The notes under the pieces are model-generated. The model was not told where the DNA came from and did not search any database. It saw nothing but the letters and a program-made list of their open reading frames with translations. A program made the position numbers and the translations under genes. From an uncultured Clostridium sp. (lineage in GTDB: Bacteria; Bacillota; Clostridia; TANB77; CAG-508), in NCBI GenBank assembly GCA_947384775.1, contig CANDIF010000010.1, positions 1 through 48,987 of the forward strand: 48,987 nt of DNA, given 5' to 3'. Every line of letters starts with the position of its first letter. Position 1 is the first letter of the stretch. This document shows positions 17,371-24,722 of the stretch, piece after piece.

Positions 17371-17490
17371 TTAATCTTTTTTTATTAAACTTGCTGGCAT
17401 TTTTGGTTGATGCCAAATTGAAAATACGAATGATGCTGTATTTGTACTTCTTGCATATTTTTCAGCTATTTTGGCTAATATTTTTAGCAT
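17371..17490 (-). CDS. AgrD-like autoinducer precursor peptide without cysteine
   Basis: A 39-codon gene preceded by GGAGGAGGG. The peptide has the AgrD plan: an amphipathic N-terminal helix (MLKILAKIAEKYARS), a core (TASFVFSIWH) and the recognition tail QPKMPASLIKKD, which closely matches the QPxxPxxL tail of clostridial AgrD peptides. The usual ring-forming cysteine is absent; serines at positions 20 and 24 are the only residues in the core that could form a lactone, as in the serine-lactone AIP of Staphylococcus intermedius-group species. It precedes the agrB-like gene's opposite end: transcription on minus runs agrB then agrD, with 59 bp between. Assignment rests on tail, length and context. 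Confidence 0.85.
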   Translation of the reverse strand: MLKILAKIAEKYARSTNTASFVFSIWHQPKMPASLIKKD

Positions 17491-17549
17491 TTATATCCCT
17501 CCTCCTTTGTTTATTTCTATATATGTAGTTTGTTATAATGTACTTAATA

Positions 17550-18167
17550 TTATTTCTTCTCTTGATTATATACTTCATGTCCGTATTTATTGTTTGTTAT
17601 TTTATACATAAATCTTGTAATCGCTATAGTTTGTAATAGTACTCCAAATAAAAGTATGTTGGAAATTGTACTATTTCTTATTCTTAATGCTACACATATT
17701 GTAATAGTCATTATTCCATATGAAAGTATTTGCTTTATTTTTCTTTCTTTTTTTCTTAATATAGGAACCGCTTCTGTATCTGCAGGTGCATACAATTTAA
17801 TCATTAGCATTGAAAATATCCATACCACTAAGCATATTATTAATTTAGCTTTTGATTCTAATATGATTGTTTTACTTAAGAATGCATTTCCTATATAAAA
17901 CAATGCTGTTGCCGTCAAACAACCTAGATGTGTTTTTAAATGAACCCCTCCTGATACCATTCTATATGGTGATATAGTAATCAATGCTAGTATTGATAAT
18001 TCTAAAACTTTTAATAAATATGCAATCATAAATAGTAATAAAAACTTAGGAATTTCTCCTACTATTAGTTGCAATCCATAGTTTATTATTTCTGCCTTTT
18101 CGTCATTTATTTCCGGCATTTCTCTTCTGATTTTTGATGTTATTTTGTTGCAAATTGCATCTATCAT
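17550..18167 (-). CDS. agrB: AgrB-like autoinducer-processing membrane protease
   Basis: A 205-residue polytopic membrane protein of the accessory gene regulator B family, which cuts the C-terminal tail of AgrD and closes the (thio)lactone ring. The conserved segment SPYRMVSGGVHLKTHLGC contains the catalytic pair His76 and Cys83, matching His77/Cys84 of Staphylococcus aureus AgrB. A highly charged loop (ILRKKERKIKQI) sits between later helices. The start follows GGAG. It lies upstream of agrD on minus and faces the agrA/agrC-like genes on plus. Confidence 0.93.
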   Translation of the reverse strand: MIDAICNKITSKIRREMPEINDEKAEIINYGLQLIVGEIPKFLLLFMIAYLLKVLELSILALITISPYRMVSGGVHLKTHLGCLTATALFYIGNAFLSKTIILESKAKLIICLVVWIFSMLMIKLYAPADTEAVPILRKKERKIKQILSYGIMTITICVALRIRNSTISNILLFGVLLQTIAITRFMYKITNNKYGHEVYNQEKK

Positions 18168-18245
18168 TTTTAGCTCCTCTATTTATTTAATTCAACTTTA
18201 TTATTTTATCTGTTTTTTTACTTTATTTCGGCAATTTTATATAAA

Positions 18246-18297
18246 TAACAAAAAATCATATATGAAAATTGTCACATTAATTTTCATATATGATTTT
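18246..18297 (-). terminator. Strong terminator after the methyltransferase gene
   Basis: A perfect 19-bp stem (18252-18270 with 18279-18297) and an 8-base loop, followed on minus by TTTTTGTT. It begins 12 bp after the stop at 18310. Confidence 0.85.
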
Positions 18298-18309
18298 ACT
18301 ACTATTATA

Positions 18310-19170
18310 TTATTGTTCCCAACGTCCATATATTCCACATGGTAATACTAAATTAGATGAGCTCATTGGTAATCCAACTTCTCCGCTACTAATCTTACCT
18401 TTATATTTTTTCATATTTATCTTCAATATATTGCCTAATACTTCTGCTGATATTCCTGTGGTATACGAATTAATTAAAAAGAATAATGGATTATTACTTA
18501 AAATTTCAGTACATAAATTTACTAAATCTGCAATATTATTTTCAAATTGCCATACCTCTCCAGATGCTCCTCTTCCATATGATGGAGGGTCCATTATAAT
18601 TGCATCATATGTATTGCCTCTCCTTATTTCTCTTTGAACAAATTTTACTACATCATCTACAATATATCTAACCGATCTATCTTGTAGTTTTGATGAGATA
18701 ACATTTTCTTTTGCCCATGCAACCATTCCTTTTGAACTATCTACATGACATACTGAAGCTCCTGCATAAAGACATGCTACTGTTGCTCCTCCTGTGTAAG
18801 CAAATAAGTTCAATACCTTTATTGGTCTTTTTGCTTTTTGTATTTTATTTATCATCCAATCCCAGTTTACTGCTTGTTCTGGAAAAAGTCCTGTGTGTTT
18901 AAATCCCATTGGTTTTATATTGAATTCTAAATCGTTATATTTTATTTTCCATGATGCTGGTAATCTATCTCTAAAATTCCATGCTCCTCCACCTGTTTTA
19001 CTTCTTTTATATGTTGCATTTGCCTTTTTCCATTTTTCTGGATAACTTTTTTCTTTCCATATTATTTGTGGATCTGGTCTTATTAATATGTATTTTCCCC
19101 ATCTTTCTAATTTTTCTCCATTTGCCATGTCTATTATTTCATAATCTTTCCAATCTGTTGTTATATTCAT
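18310..19170 (-). CDS. Class I SAM-dependent methyltransferase, RlmI-like
   Basis: 286 residues. SAM-binding motif I is VLNLFAYTGGATVACLYAG and the catalytic-region motif is IIMDPPSYGRG, as in the RlmI/RlmK-type 23S rRNA methyltransferases, although a PUA domain is lacking and the N-terminal 60 residues instead form a short beta region (YEIIDMANGEKLERWGKY). The likely substrate is ribosomal RNA, but this is inferred from family similarity only. It follows the 58-residue membrane protein by 15 bp, suggesting joint transcription, and ends at a strong terminator. Confidence 0.85.
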   Translation of the reverse strand: MNITTDWKDYEIIDMANGEKLERWGKYILIRPDPQIIWKEKSYPEKWKKANATYKRSKTGGGAWNFRDRLPASWKIKYNDLEFNIKPMGFKHTGLFPEQAVNWDWMINKIQKAKRPIKVLNLFAYTGGATVACLYAGASVCHVDSSKGMVAWAKENVISSKLQDRSVRYIVDDVVKFVQREIRRGNTYDAIIMDPPSYGRGASGEVWQFENNIADLVNLCTEILSNNPLFFLINSYTTGISAEVLGNILKINMKKYKGKISSGEVGLPMSSSNLVLPCGIYGRWEQ

Positions 19171-19185
19171 TTTTCACGTTCCTTT

Positions 19186-19362
19186 TTATATTTTATTTAA
19201 TAGGTTAAAGAATGTATATATCAGAATTAAATTTGCTGATAATGCTACAAATAGAATCGTTAATCCTATCATTATTACTCTTTTTCCTCTTTTAGCTTCA
19301 TAGTTTTCCTTTTTTATATCATATTCTGTTTTCCAGATGTTTTCTTTTGTAATTTCTACCAT
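19186..19362 (-). CDS. 58-residue single-span membrane protein
   Basis: A short frame that starts about 11 bases after AAAGGA. The N-terminal half is charged (ENIWKTEYDIKKENYEAKRG), the second half is one hydrophobic helix of about 24 residues, so it is probably a cytoplasm-in, single-pass protein. No family recognised. It sits 15 bp before the methyltransferase. The 252 bp upstream (19363-19614) up to uvrC show no gene or hairpin that I can support. Confidence 0.6.
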   Translation of the reverse strand: MVEITKENIWKTEYDIKKENYEAKRGKRVIMIGLTILFVALSANLILIYTFFNLLNKI

Positions 19363-19614
19363 ACTTGTATCATTCCTTTCTTTTGTTATCTTTGAAAGCT
19401 CACATATATCTTTTATAGTTCGCGTTTCTGGAAATTCATATGCCTTTTATAGTCCTCACTATCTTGCTAAATGTTTTAATTTTTTGCTTTGTTAACTCAT
19501 GCACAAATAAATTAAAGCATTCATGTAGTGCTACTAACACCTAAATTTTAATAAAGTTCATAATTTATTTCCTTATACAAATATATTCTGTTTATGATAC
19601 AAATATTCTAACTT

Positions 19615-21405
19615 TCATCCCAAAAATTCTTTGATTTTTCTAGCTAATTCTTCATTTATACCTTTGATTTGTGCTATTTCTGAAATTTCTGCCTTTTTTA
19701 TTCCTTCTACGCTTTTAAATGTCTTTAACAATAATTGTTTTTTTGTTTCTCCTATTCCTGGTATTTCATCTAGTTCTGATTTTGTAATTGCTTTTTCTCT
19801 TAATTTTCTGTTATATTCTATTGCAACATTGTGTACTTCATCTTGCAGATTTGTTATAAAATTAAATTGTTCTTCTGTTATTTTTATTGTTTTTCGTTCA
19901 TCATCTATGAGTTCTTTTGTTGAGTGTTTATCGTCTTTTACCATTCCAAATACTGGTATATCTATTCCTTCATATTTTGCTATTGCTCTTTTTATTGCTC
20001 TTATTTGTGTTATTCCTCCATCTGCAAAAATTACATCTGGTAAGTTTCCAAATCCTCCTTTTGGATTTTCTAATGAGTGCTTTATTCTTCTTGTAACAAC
20101 CTCTTCCATACATCTTGGGTCATCTTGTGTAAACACTGTTTTTATTTTAAATCTTCTTGATAAATTTCTTTTAATTGCCCCATCTATAGCTACACACATT
20201 CCTGCTACCATATAGTCTCCTGATATATTTGATATATCAAAACATTCTATTTTTCTTGGTAGTTTTTCTAATTTCAAAGTTTCTTTTAATGACAACACAA
20301 TGCTCTGTTTCTCTTTAGTTTTATTTTCTAATGTTATTTTTGCATTATTAATTGCCATTTCTATAAATCTTAATTTTTCCCCTTTTTGCGGTATTTTAAA
20401 TTCTACTTTTCTTCCTGCTTTTTCTGATAATATGTTTTTCATAACACTTAAGTCTTCTATTTCTTCTTGTATCATTATTTTCCCTGGAATTTCTTCTCTT
20501 CTCATATAATATTGCTTAACAAACTCTGATAGTATTGTTTTATTTTCTTCTTCTCTCATATTGTCTAAAAAGTAATGTTCCCTTGCTATCATTTTACTAT
20601 TTCTAACAAAGAAAATCTCTATACATACTGAAATATCGTTTTTGTATAATCCTATAACATCTATAGACTTTTCATTTATATTAGACACTTTCTGTTTCTC
20701 AGATATTTGTTCTATTGCAAGTTTTCTATCTCTTACCATTGCTGCCTTTTCATATTCTTGTTTTTCTGCATGTTCTTTTATTTCTTTATCTAAAGTCTTA
20801 ACTATTTCATCTGTCTTTCCTTCTAACAACATGATAATTTGATTTATTTGTTTGCTATATTCTTCTTTTGAAACATAGTTACAACATGGTGCTAAACATC
20901 TTTTTATATGATAGTTTAAACATGGTTTCTTGTTTGATTTAAAATTTTTACACTGCCTTATTTTAAATTTCTGTTTTATAAAATTTACCATTTCCTTTGC
21001 TGAACCTGAATTTGCATATGGTCCAAAATACTTAGCTCCGTCATTTCTTAGAGTTCGTGTTAAAAATACATTTGGAAAATCCGATTTTACATCTATTTTT
21101 ATATATGGATATGTTTTATCATCTTTTAATAAAACATTAAATTTAGGCATGTTTTTTTTTATTAAATTGCATTCTAAAATTAGAGCTTCTGCCTCGTTAT
21201 CTGTTACTATATACTCAAAATGATCTATTAGCGATACCATCTTTTGAATTCTAACAGTTTTATTAGTCTTTCTAAAATACTGTCTTACTCTATTTTTCAG
21301 AATTACTGCTTTTCCAACATATATTATATTATCATCTTTGTCCTTCATAATATAAACTCCCGGTTTTGCTGGGAGTTTTTTTAATTCTTCTTCAATATTA
21401 AACAT
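19615..21405 (-). CDS. uvrC: Excinuclease ABC subunit C
   Basis: The nuclease of UvrABC nucleotide excision repair. Of 596 residues, the N-terminal GIY-YIG domain (KPGVYIMKDKDDNIIYVGKA) makes the 3' cut, a UvrB-binding UVR helix pair lies near 205-240, the RNase H-like domain with CFDISNISGDYMVAGM makes the 5' cut, and the C-terminal helix-hairpin-helix pair (IPGIGETKKQLLLKTF, IAQIKGINEELARKI) binds DNA. Length is normal. Its start codon overlaps the stop of hpt by 8 bp. Confidence 0.96.
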   Translation of the reverse strand: MFNIEEELKKLPAKPGVYIMKDKDDNIIYVGKAVILKNRVRQYFRKTNKTVRIQKMVSLIDHFEYIVTDNEAEALILECNLIKKNMPKFNVLLKDDKTYPYIKIDVKSDFPNVFLTRTLRNDGAKYFGPYANSGSAKEMVNFIKQKFKIRQCKNFKSNKKPCLNYHIKRCLAPCCNYVSKEEYSKQINQIIMLLEGKTDEIVKTLDKEIKEHAEKQEYEKAAMVRDRKLAIEQISEKQKVSNINEKSIDVIGLYKNDISVCIEIFFVRNSKMIAREHYFLDNMREEENKTILSEFVKQYYMRREEIPGKIMIQEEIEDLSVMKNILSEKAGRKVEFKIPQKGEKLRFIEMAINNAKITLENKTKEKQSIVLSLKETLKLEKLPRKIECFDISNISGDYMVAGMCVAIDGAIKRNLSRRFKIKTVFTQDDPRCMEEVVTRRIKHSLENPKGGFGNLPDVIFADGGITQIRAIKRAIAKYEGIDIPVFGMVKDDKHSTKELIDDERKTIKITEEQFNFITNLQDEVHNVAIEYNRKLREKAITKSELDEIPGIGETKKQLLLKTFKSVEGIKKAEISEIAQIKGINEELARKIKEFLG

Positions 21406-21922
21406 CTATATATCCTATATATGGTAAATTTCTGTAAAGTTCATCAACATCTAAACCATATCCTAATACAAATTTATCTGGTATGTTAAACCCAACATAT
21501 TCTGGTTTCATTTCACATACTCTTCTTTCTTTTTTATCTAATAATGTACAAATTTTTAAGCTCTTTGGTTTTTTAGTTTTTAAATGTTCTTTTAAATAGC
21601 TTAGGGTTCTTCCTGTATCTACGATGTCTTCTATTATTATAACATCTTTTCCTTCAATATCTTCCTTTAAATCTAATTTGAGTTCTATTTTTCCTGTACT
21701 CTCAGTTCCATGATAGCTTGATACTCTGATGAATTCTAATTTTACATTACTTGGAATATTTTTAGCTAAATCTACTGTGAAAAAAACTGATCCTTTTAAT
21801 ATACATATAAATGTAATATCTTTGCCTTTATAATCTTCTGAGATTTGTTTAGCCATTTCTTTGACTCTTTTTTGTAGTTCTTCTTCGCTGATTAATGTGT
21901 TAATCTTACTTATTTTTTCCAT
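21398..21922 (-). CDS. hpt: Hypoxanthine phosphoribosyltransferase
   Basis: A purine salvage enzyme of 174 residues. The PRPP-binding motif is VIIIEDIVDTGRTLSYL (about 94-110), and FICILKGSVFFTVDLA and KFVLGYGLDVDE are typical of the family. It starts 9 bp after AAAAGGGG. It is translationally coupled to uvrC by an 8-bp overlap, a pairing not implied by function. Confidence 0.95.
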   Translation of the reverse strand: MEKISKINTLISEEELQKRVKEMAKQISEDYKGKDITFICILKGSVFFTVDLAKNIPSNVKLEFIRVSSYHGTESTGKIELKLDLKEDIEGKDVIIIEDIVDTGRTLSYLKEHLKTKKPKSLKICTLLDKKERRVCEMKPEYVGFNIPDKFVLGYGLDVDELYRNLPYIGYIDV

Positions 21923-21987
21923 TTTAAACCCCTTTTAGGTTAGCAATTTCTAAAACTACTATCCTTTAAAAATTATCGTACTCACAT

Positions 21988-22016
21988 ATTATACTATGTT
22001 TCACAAAATTTGACAA
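21988..22016 (-). promoter_or_regulatory. Promoter of hpt-uvrC
   Basis: On minus: TTGTCA (22016-22011), a 17-bp spacer and TATAAT (21993-21988), 66 bp before the hpt start codon. Confidence 0.7.
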
Positions 22017-22094
22017 TATCTTTCATTATTTTTAATATATTTTTTTCATAACTTGTAATTTGTTTCACGCTTTATTCCATTTTTTAATACATTA

Positions 22095-22103
22095 TGTTAT
22101 AAT
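22095..22103 (+). promoter_or_regulatory. Extended -10 promoter of asd
   Basis: TGTTATAAT, an exact extended -10 (TGnTATAAT); the -35 region (TTCCAT at 22075) is poor. Transcription would start near 22110. Confidence 0.6.
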
Positions 22104-22109
22104 AGATGC

Positions 22110-22205
22110 GTGTTTTAGAGGTCTTTAGTTTATTTTGTTTTTAAATGCTAATTAGCATTTTTATTAAAACTATTTTTTAGCCTCTAGGAAGGATTGATTT
22201 TATAC
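22110..22205 (+). promoter_or_regulatory. Structured leader of asd
   Basis: The predicted 5' leader holds a perfect 18-base palindrome AAATGCTAATTAGCATTT (22143-22160) followed by TTATT, and TAGAGG (22116-22121) can pair with CCTCTA (22181-22186), directly before the ribosome binding site AGGAAGGA. It is too small for the lysine riboswitch. Function is unknown. Confidence 0.35.
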
Positions 22206-23198
22206 ATGAAAACCTATAAATTAGCTCTTGTTGGAGCTACTGGTTTAGTTGGTAGAACTGCCATAAAAGTTCTTGAAGAAAAGAATTTACCTATTTCTGA
22301 ATATGTATTTTTTGCTTCAAAGCAATCTGCAGGTACTACTGTTCATTTATTAGGAAAGGATTATATTGTTCAGGAATTAACCGAAGATTCTTTTGACTAC
22401 GGTTTCGATTTTGCAATCTTCTCTGCTGGTGGTGATACTGCTAAAAAGTTTGCTCCTATTGCCGCTTCTAAAGGATGTATAGTTGTTGACAATAGTAGTG
22501 CTTTTAGAATGGATGAGGATGTTCCTCTTGTTGTTCCTGAAGTTAACCCTGATGATTTAATAAATCATAAAAATATTATTGCAAACCCAAATTGTTCAAC
22601 AATACAAGCAGTTGTCCCTCTTAAACCGTTAGATGATAAATATAAAATTAAAAGAATTGTATATTCTACATATCAAGCAGTTTCAGGAGCAGGAAAACAT
22701 GGAGTTGAAGATTTAGAAAATACTTTGAAAGGATTAGGACCAAAAAAATTTCCATATCCTATAGCTAATAATTGTTTACCACATATCGATGTTTTTATGG
22801 ATAACGGATATACAAAAGAAGAAATAAAAATGATTAATGAAACTAGAAAAATTCTACATAGACCAGAGCTAAAAGTTACTGCAACAACAGTAAGAGTACC
22901 TGTTGTTAACTCTCATAGTGAATCTATCAATGTAGAATTTGAAAATGATTTTAATTTGAAAGAATTAAAACTATTATTACAAAATAGCCCTGGTATAGTA
23001 ATTCAAGATGACATTCAAAACAATATATATCCCCTTGCTACAAAAGCCTCTGGCTTTGATGATGTATTTGTTGGAAGAATCAGACGAGATGAAAGTGTTC
23101 CTTTTGGAATAAATATGTGGGTTGTAGCAGATAACATTCGCAAGGGTGCTGCTTCTAATGCCATCCAAATCGTTGAAAAGATGATTAACAATTTATAG
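22206..23198 (+). CDS. asd: Aspartate-semialdehyde dehydrogenase
   Basis: The NADP-dependent second step of the aspartate pathway to lysine, diaminopimelate, threonine and methionine. The start is set at the ATG at 22206; an upstream TTG at 22194 abuts the ribosome binding site and is unlikely. The 330 residues open with the dinucleotide loop VGATGLVGRT, contain the catalytic cysteine in NPNCSTIQA (about residue 130) and the active-site HSES region. Length is normal. It is a single-gene unit that ends at structured element C. Confidence 0.95.
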   Translation: MKTYKLALVGATGLVGRTAIKVLEEKNLPISEYVFFASKQSAGTTVHLLGKDYIVQELTEDSFDYGFDFAIFSAGGDTAKKFAPIAASKGCIVVDNSSAFRMDEDVPLVVPEVNPDDLINHKNIIANPNCSTIQAVVPLKPLDDKYKIKRIVYSTYQAVSGAGKHGVEDLENTLKGLGPKKFPYPIANNCLPHIDVFMDNGYTKEEIKMINETRKILHRPELKVTATTVRVPVVNSHSESINVEFENDFNLKELKLLLQNSPGIVIQDDIQNNIYPLATKASGFDDVFVGRIRRDESVPFGINMWVVADNIRKGAASNAIQIVEKMINNL

Positions 23199-23210
23199 TT
23201 GCTTTTAAAA

Positions 23211-23445
23211 ACATCTCCACCAAAGCTGGATATTCATTTTTAAAATTTTAATACAGTTGTTTAAAATTTTAAAAATGAATATCCACATGGAGCTATTTTG
23301 TACTATTATCACAAAGTAGCCAAACGCAGGAGTTTAATATTTATTTTGTTTGAAGACCCGAGCCTCCTTCTCTGGCGTATCAAACGTGGGTTCAATTTAA
23401 AAATAAATATTAAATCTCCAACGAGATTTGGCGGACTTTATACAC
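23211..23445 (+). ncRNA. Structured intergenic element C, possible small RNA
   Basis: The 258-bp gap between convergent asd and spoIVB is almost filled by hairpins: a 24-bp perfect stem (23228-23251 with 23261-23284); GCTATTTTGT (23292-23301) with ACAAAGTAGC (23311-23320); TTTAATATTTATTTT (23333-23347) with AAAATAAATATTAAA (23400-23414), enclosing TTGAAGACCC/GGGTTCAA and GCC/GGC; and AAATCTC (23412-23418) with GAGATTT (23423-23429), directly followed by GGCGGACT (23430-23437). The density of pairing is far beyond that of a simple terminator. Strand is uncertain. It shares the hairpin-GCGGACT layout with elements A and B. Confidence 0.45.
23228..23284. repeat. 24-bp perfect inverted repeat
   Basis: Arms 23228-23251 and 23261-23284 are exact reverse complements with the 9-base loop TACAGTTGT. 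The right arm, loop and flanking CACATGGAGCT recur, with two mismatches in 47 bp, on the opposite strand at 41755-41801. Confidence 0.9.
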
Positions 23446-23456
23446 CAACACTACAT

Positions 23457-24662
23457 TTAATTATTCATCTGTTTTATCATTGTTTCTCCAAATAACGCAT
23501 ATCCTTGCCTTGGATTATTAATTAGAACATGTGTTATTGCTCCAATAAATTTTCCATTTTGCACTATAGGGGCACCACTCATGCCTTGTATTATTCCTCC
23601 TGTTTTTTCAATTAATTCATCATCTGTAATTTCAATTAACATACTTTTATTGTCTTCTGTATTATTTTTATATATTTTTTTAATTTCTATATCATACTCT
23701 TTTCTTATTCCATCTTCTAATGCCAAAATTATTTTAGCTGGTCCTTTTTTTATTTCTTTTATTAAAGCAACGTCCATTTCTTCTGTATTATTCAAATCTA
23801 ATAATGATGTGGTATATACATTACCATAAATCCCAAATCCTGTGTTTATATTTATATTTCCTATTACTTCATCTTCTAGTAATGAACCTTTTATCTCTCC
23901 TGGTGCTCCTTCTACTCCTTTTTTTAATTTGGCTATTCTTGCTTTTGTTATCGTTCCACTTTCTACTGTTATTAACGAGTCTGTATCTATATCTACTATT
24001 CCATGACCTAGTGTTGCTATCTTTCCATTACTTGGGTTGTAATATGTTGCAGTACCTATTCCAACTGCTCCATCTCGTACCCATAATCCTATTTTATATT
24101 CATTATTAGCTGTTTTTATTGGTTCTATATTAGTTGTATATTCGTCTCCGTTTCTTAGATATTTTAGCTCTATTTCTTTTCCTTCTGATGCATTAACACA
24201 TTCTATTAATTGTTTTGTTGTTGTTATATTTACATTGTCTACTGAAATTATTAAGTCTCCTTCTTTTATATTAGCTCCTTCATATGGCTTTTCTCCTGCA
24301 ACTTCTGTCATTCCTATCACTAATACTCCATCTGAATATATTTTTAATCCTATTATATTTCCAAGTGGTATTACTTTTTGATTTTCTACAACACTTACTT
24401 GTATATCTTTTATATCTATTAAATTAAATAGGCTTAGTGTTACAGTTTTCTCCTCTACTTTATTATTTATATTAGAGGTTTGAACAACTGAATCGCCTTT
24501 TTCTTTTATTGTTATTCCAAACATTTGCCCTAATTTTAGTTTTTCGTTTTCAAATATTATTATTTTATTTGGAATTGAGGTTATATTTGTTACATATGCT
24601 AATATTAGATATAGTAAACTTATTGTTATTATTTTTTTTATATTCTTTTTTATAAAATTCAA
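23457..24662 (-). CDS. spoIVB: SpoIVB sporulation peptidase (S55)
   Basis: The forespore serine protease that triggers pro-sigma-K processing in the mother cell. An N-terminal membrane anchor (about 15-30) is followed by a PDZ domain (about 125-195, with GANIKEGDLIISVDN) and the S55 domain with the catalytic histidine in LGHGIVDIDT and the nucleophile in IIQGMSGAPIVQNG. About 401 residues, typical. Start choice: an in-frame GTG at 24671 sits directly on AAGGG, while a TTG at 24662 has it at seven bases, so I prefer TTG. The gene is not beside spo0A or recN as in many Clostridia, but follows the Tad-like operon. Confidence 0.9.
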   Translation of the reverse strand: MNFIKKNIKKIITISLLYLILAYVTNITSIPNKIIIFENEKLKLGQMFGITIKEKGDSVVQTSNINNKVEEKTVTLSLFNLIDIKDIQVSVVENQKVIPLGNIIGLKIYSDGVLVIGMTEVAGEKPYEGANIKEGDLIISVDNVNITTTKQLIECVNASEGKEIELKYLRNGDEYTTNIEPIKTANNEYKIGLWVRDGAVGIGTATYYNPSNGKIATLGHGIVDIDTDSLITVESGTITKARIAKLKKGVEGAPGEIKGSLLEDEVIGNININTGFGIYGNVYTTSLLDLNNTEEMDVALIKEIKKGPAKIILALEDGIRKEYDIEIKKIYKNNTEDNKSMLIEITDDELIEKTGGIIQGMSGAPIVQNGKFIGAITHVLINNPRQGYALFGETMIKQMNN

Positions 24663-24698
24663 AATGGTCACCCTTAATTAGGGTAACCATTTTTTTTA
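24661..24698 (-). terminator. Hairpin between the Tad-like operon and spoIVB
   Basis: AAAATGGT-ACCCT (24661-24674) pairs with AGGGT-ACCATTTT (24680-24693), with one bulged base on each side. On minus it lies 30 bp after the stop of the 976-residue gene and includes the AAGGG ribosome binding site of spoIVB. It may end the operon, mask spoIVB translation on read-through, or both. Confidence 0.6.
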
Positions 24699-24722
24699 AA
24701 TTTATTTTATGAATATAAATTT

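Noticed and set aside
23298..23495. A 65-codon plus-strand frame over element C
   Set aside because: It crosses dense hairpins and enters the end of spoIVB in the opposite direction, with no ribosome binding site.
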